A stretch of 6,624 bases of DNA from positions 1 to 6,624 of the forward strand of contig JASHPP010000300.1 of assembly GCA_030038035.1 (NCBI GenBank). The letters run 5' to 3'. Every line of letters begins with the position of its first letter. The stretch's first letter is position 1. Below the pieces are notes generated by a model. That model was not told the origin of the DNA. It ran no database searches and saw only the letters and a list, made by a program, of their open reading frames with translations. The stretch comes from Trebonia sp. (GTDB lineage Bacteria > Actinomycetota > Actinomycetes > Streptosporangiales > Streptosporangiaceae). Shown piece after piece: positions 4,986-6,624 of the stretch. Made by a program: the position numbers and the translations under genes.

Positions 4986-5884
4986 CGAACGCACCCGCCG
5001 CGATTGAGGCACGCGGCCTCGGCAAGCGCTACGGGCACCGCTGGGCCCTGGCCGACTGCACGCTCACCATCCCCGCCGGGCACGTGGCCGGGCTCGTCGG
5101 CCAGAACGGGGCCGGCAAGACCACCTTGATCAGCCTGGCCACCGGGATGCTGAGACCGAGCACGGGCACCGTCGAGGTGCTCGGCGGCAGACCGGCCAGC
5201 GGTCCCGATCAGCTCGCCCGCGTCGGCTACGTCGCGCAGGGCACCCCGGCCTACGGCGGGCTGAGCGTGGCCGACCACCTCCGGCTCGGCGCGCACCTGA
5301 ACCCCCGCTGGGACGCCGCGCTAGCCCGCAGCAGGATCGGGCAGCTTGGCCTGGACCCCAGGCAGAAGGCGGGCAGCCTGTCCGGCGGCCAGCAGGCGCA
5401 GCTCGCGCTGACGCTCGCCCTCGCCAAGCGCCCTGAGCTGCTGATCCTTGACGAGCCGATCGCGAGCCTGGACCCGGTGGCCAGGCACGAGTTCCTGCAG
5501 GTCCTGATGAAAGCGACGGCCGAGCAGGAGCTCAGCGTGGTGATGTCCTCGCACCTGGTCGCCGACCTGGAACGGGTCAGCGACTACCTGATCGTGCTTG
5601 TCGCCTCGCGGGTGCGGATCGACGGCGCGGTGGACAGCCTCCTCGCCGCCCACCACCTGCTGACCGGCCCGCGCCGCGACACCGCCAGCCTGCCGGCCAG
5701 CCATCAGGTCATCAGCGAGAGCCACGCCGGCCGGCAGAGCACCTTCCTGGTCCGCAGCAGCGAGCCGATCATCGACCCGGCCTGGATCGTCGACCCGGTC
5801 AGCCTCGAGGACCTGATCCTCGCCTACATGGGCCCCGCCTCCGCGGGGTCACTGGACACCAGGACGCTGGAGGCCAGGCCATGA
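4982..5884 (+). CDS. ABC transporter ATP-binding protein
   Basis: The 300-residue protein has every motif of an ABC ATPase: Walker A GQNGAGKT (40-47), Q-loop Gln86, signature LSGGQQ (133-138), Walker B LLILDEP (153-159) with catalytic Glu158, D-loop SLD (162-164) and H-loop His191. The C-terminal 100 residues are a tail typical of ABC-2 exporter ATPases, with SLEDLILAYM near 274-283. The start ATG 4982 is preceded by GGAGG at 4970-4974 and again at 4973-4977, and overlaps the GntR stop by four bases. The stop TGA (5882-5884) overlaps the permease ATG in the same way. It should energise the permease encoded next, at the inner face of the membrane, probably for export. The substrate cannot be told from the ATPase. 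Confidence 0.96.
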   Translation: MTNAPAAIEARGLGKRYGHRWALADCTLTIPAGHVAGLVGQNGAGKTTLISLATGMLRPSTGTVEVLGGRPASGPDQLARVGYVAQGTPAYGGLSVADHLRLGAHLNPRWDAALARSRIGQLGLDPRQKAGSLSGGQQAQLALTLALAKRPELLILDEPIASLDPVARHEFLQVLMKATAEQELSVVMSSHLVADLERVSDYLIVLVASRVRIDGAVDSLLAAHHLLTGPRRDTASLPASHQVISESHAGRQSTFLVRSSEPIIDPAWIVDPVSLEDLILAYMGPASAGSLDTRTLEARP

Positions 5885-6624
5885 CCTGGCTGACCTGGCG
5901 CCAGTTCCGCCCGCAGGCCATCGCCGCAGCCGGTGCCCTGATCGTGCTCGCGGTCCTGCTGGCGGCGACCAGGGCTGGCCTGGCCGCCAGCTACGCCGCC
6001 GCGGGCCTGTCCGCCTGCCACGCCAGCTGCGCCACGGCCGCCAGCATCTTCCTGGACAATGTCGGCAGCCTCGACCACATCCTCTACTACGGCAGCGTCT
6101 TGCTGCTGCTCGCGGCGCCCGCGCTGATGGGCCTGTTCTGGGGCGCGCCGCTGATCGCCCGCGAGATCGAGGCCGGCACGCACCGGATCGCCTGGAACCA
6201 GAGCGTCACGCGCACCCGCTGGACCCTGGTCAAGCTCGGCCTCGTCGGCCTCGCCGCCGTCGCGACCGCGGGCCTGCTCAGCCTGCTGGTGACCTGGTGG
6301 GCCAGCCCGATCGACGCGGCATCGCTCGCCGGCGGATCCGCGCAAGCCGCCGCGAGCGGCGGGAACGGGATACACGTCACCTTCAACGGGTTCGCGGAGG
6401 CCCGGCTTGTCCCCGTCATCTTCGACGCGCGAGGCGTGGCCCCGCTTGGGTACGCGGCGTTCGCCTTCGCGCTCGGCGTGACCTTGGGCGTGCTGCTGCG
6501 CCGGACGCTGCCCGCGATGGCCGTGACACTACTCGTGTTCGTGGTCATCCAGGTCGTGGTGCCGAACCTCATCAGGCCGCACCTGCTCGCGCCCGCCCAC
6601 TTCACGGCGCCGCTCAGCCTCCAG
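5881..6624 (+). CDS. ABC-2-type transporter permease (C-terminus cut by window edge)
   Basis: From ATG 5881 the frame stays open to the window end (248 residues). GGAGG at 5869-5873 sits 7 bases upstream, and the ATG overlaps the ATPase stop by four bases. Hydrophobic segments lie at about residues 13-35, 69-92, 117-140, 188-206 and 211-231. Between segments 2 and 3 is a conserved-looking cytoplasmic stretch, LIAREIEAGTHRIAWNQSVT (91-110) continuing RTRW, typical of this actinobacterial permease group, where it probably contacts the ATPase. The loop between segments 1 and 2, predicted outside, holds Cys46 and Cys50. At least one more membrane segment is expected beyond the edge. The partner ATPase is directly upstream; the substrate is unknown. 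Confidence 0.9.
   Translation, partial: MTWLTWRQFRPQAIAAAGALIVLAVLLAATRAGLAASYAAAGLSACHASCATAASIFLDNVGSLDHILYYGSVLLLLAAPALMGLFWGAPLIAREIEAGTHRIAWNQSVTRTRWTLVKLGLVGLAAVATAGLLSLLVTWWASPIDAASLAGGSAQAAASGGNGIHVTFNGFAEARLVPVIFDARGVAPLGYAAFAFALGVTLGVLLRRTLPAMAVTLLVFVVIQVVVPNLIRPHLLAPAHFTAPLSLQ

Noticed and set aside
5824..6605. Minus-strand open frames opposite the permease gene
   Set aside because: The plus frame gives five hydrophobic segments and a typical permease motif with a coupled start; the antisense products are low-complexity and have no domain signature.

Overview
The window is GC-rich DNA with GTG starts, G/C-rich third codon positions, a member of the mycothiol-dependent isomerase fold and a YtrA-type GntR/ABC operon. 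Together these point to an actinomycete chromosome; I cannot name a genus from the sequence alone. I see no RNA genes, insertion sequences, CRISPR array or attachment sites.

Left part (1-2506). Two minus-strand genes, an AraC-family regulator and downstream of it an alpha/beta hydrolase that runs off the left edge, lie back to back with a plus-strand gene of the MDMPI/DinB-like metal-binding fold. The 79-base gap between the divergent genes must hold both promoters and contains a 7-base inverted repeat. The regulator probably controls itself, the hydrolase and perhaps the divergent gene. The 63-base gap between regulator and hydrolase holds a perfect 8-base inverted repeat next to the hydrolase ribosome binding site.

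Middle (2507-4577). An AT-richer leader precedes the most unusual gene of the window. It encodes a 567-residue single-chain protein made of an ECF-type sigma factor (regions 2 and 4), an anti-sigma-like zinc motif (H-x3-C-x2-C), one transmembrane helix and a roughly 200-residue Pro/Ser/Thr/Ala-rich tail predicted to lie outside the membrane. Sigma factor, inhibitor-like module, membrane anchor and possible wall-spanning sensor thus appear fused in one polypeptide. No separate anti-sigma gene adjoins it. The tail is encoded by a hexanucleotide-like Ser-Pro repeat tract.

Right part (4578-6624). A compact operon encodes a YtrA-subfamily GntR regulator, an ABC ATPase and an ABC-2-type permease cut by the right edge. 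Both junctions are 4-base ATGA overlaps. A promoter-like pair with dyad sequences over and after its -10 suggests autoregulation. The operon probably makes an export or envelope-stress transporter repressed by its own first gene.

Three coding regions rest on choices explained in the entries: the hydrolase and the permease are open at the window edges, and the GntR start is placed 18 bases inside the longest frame.
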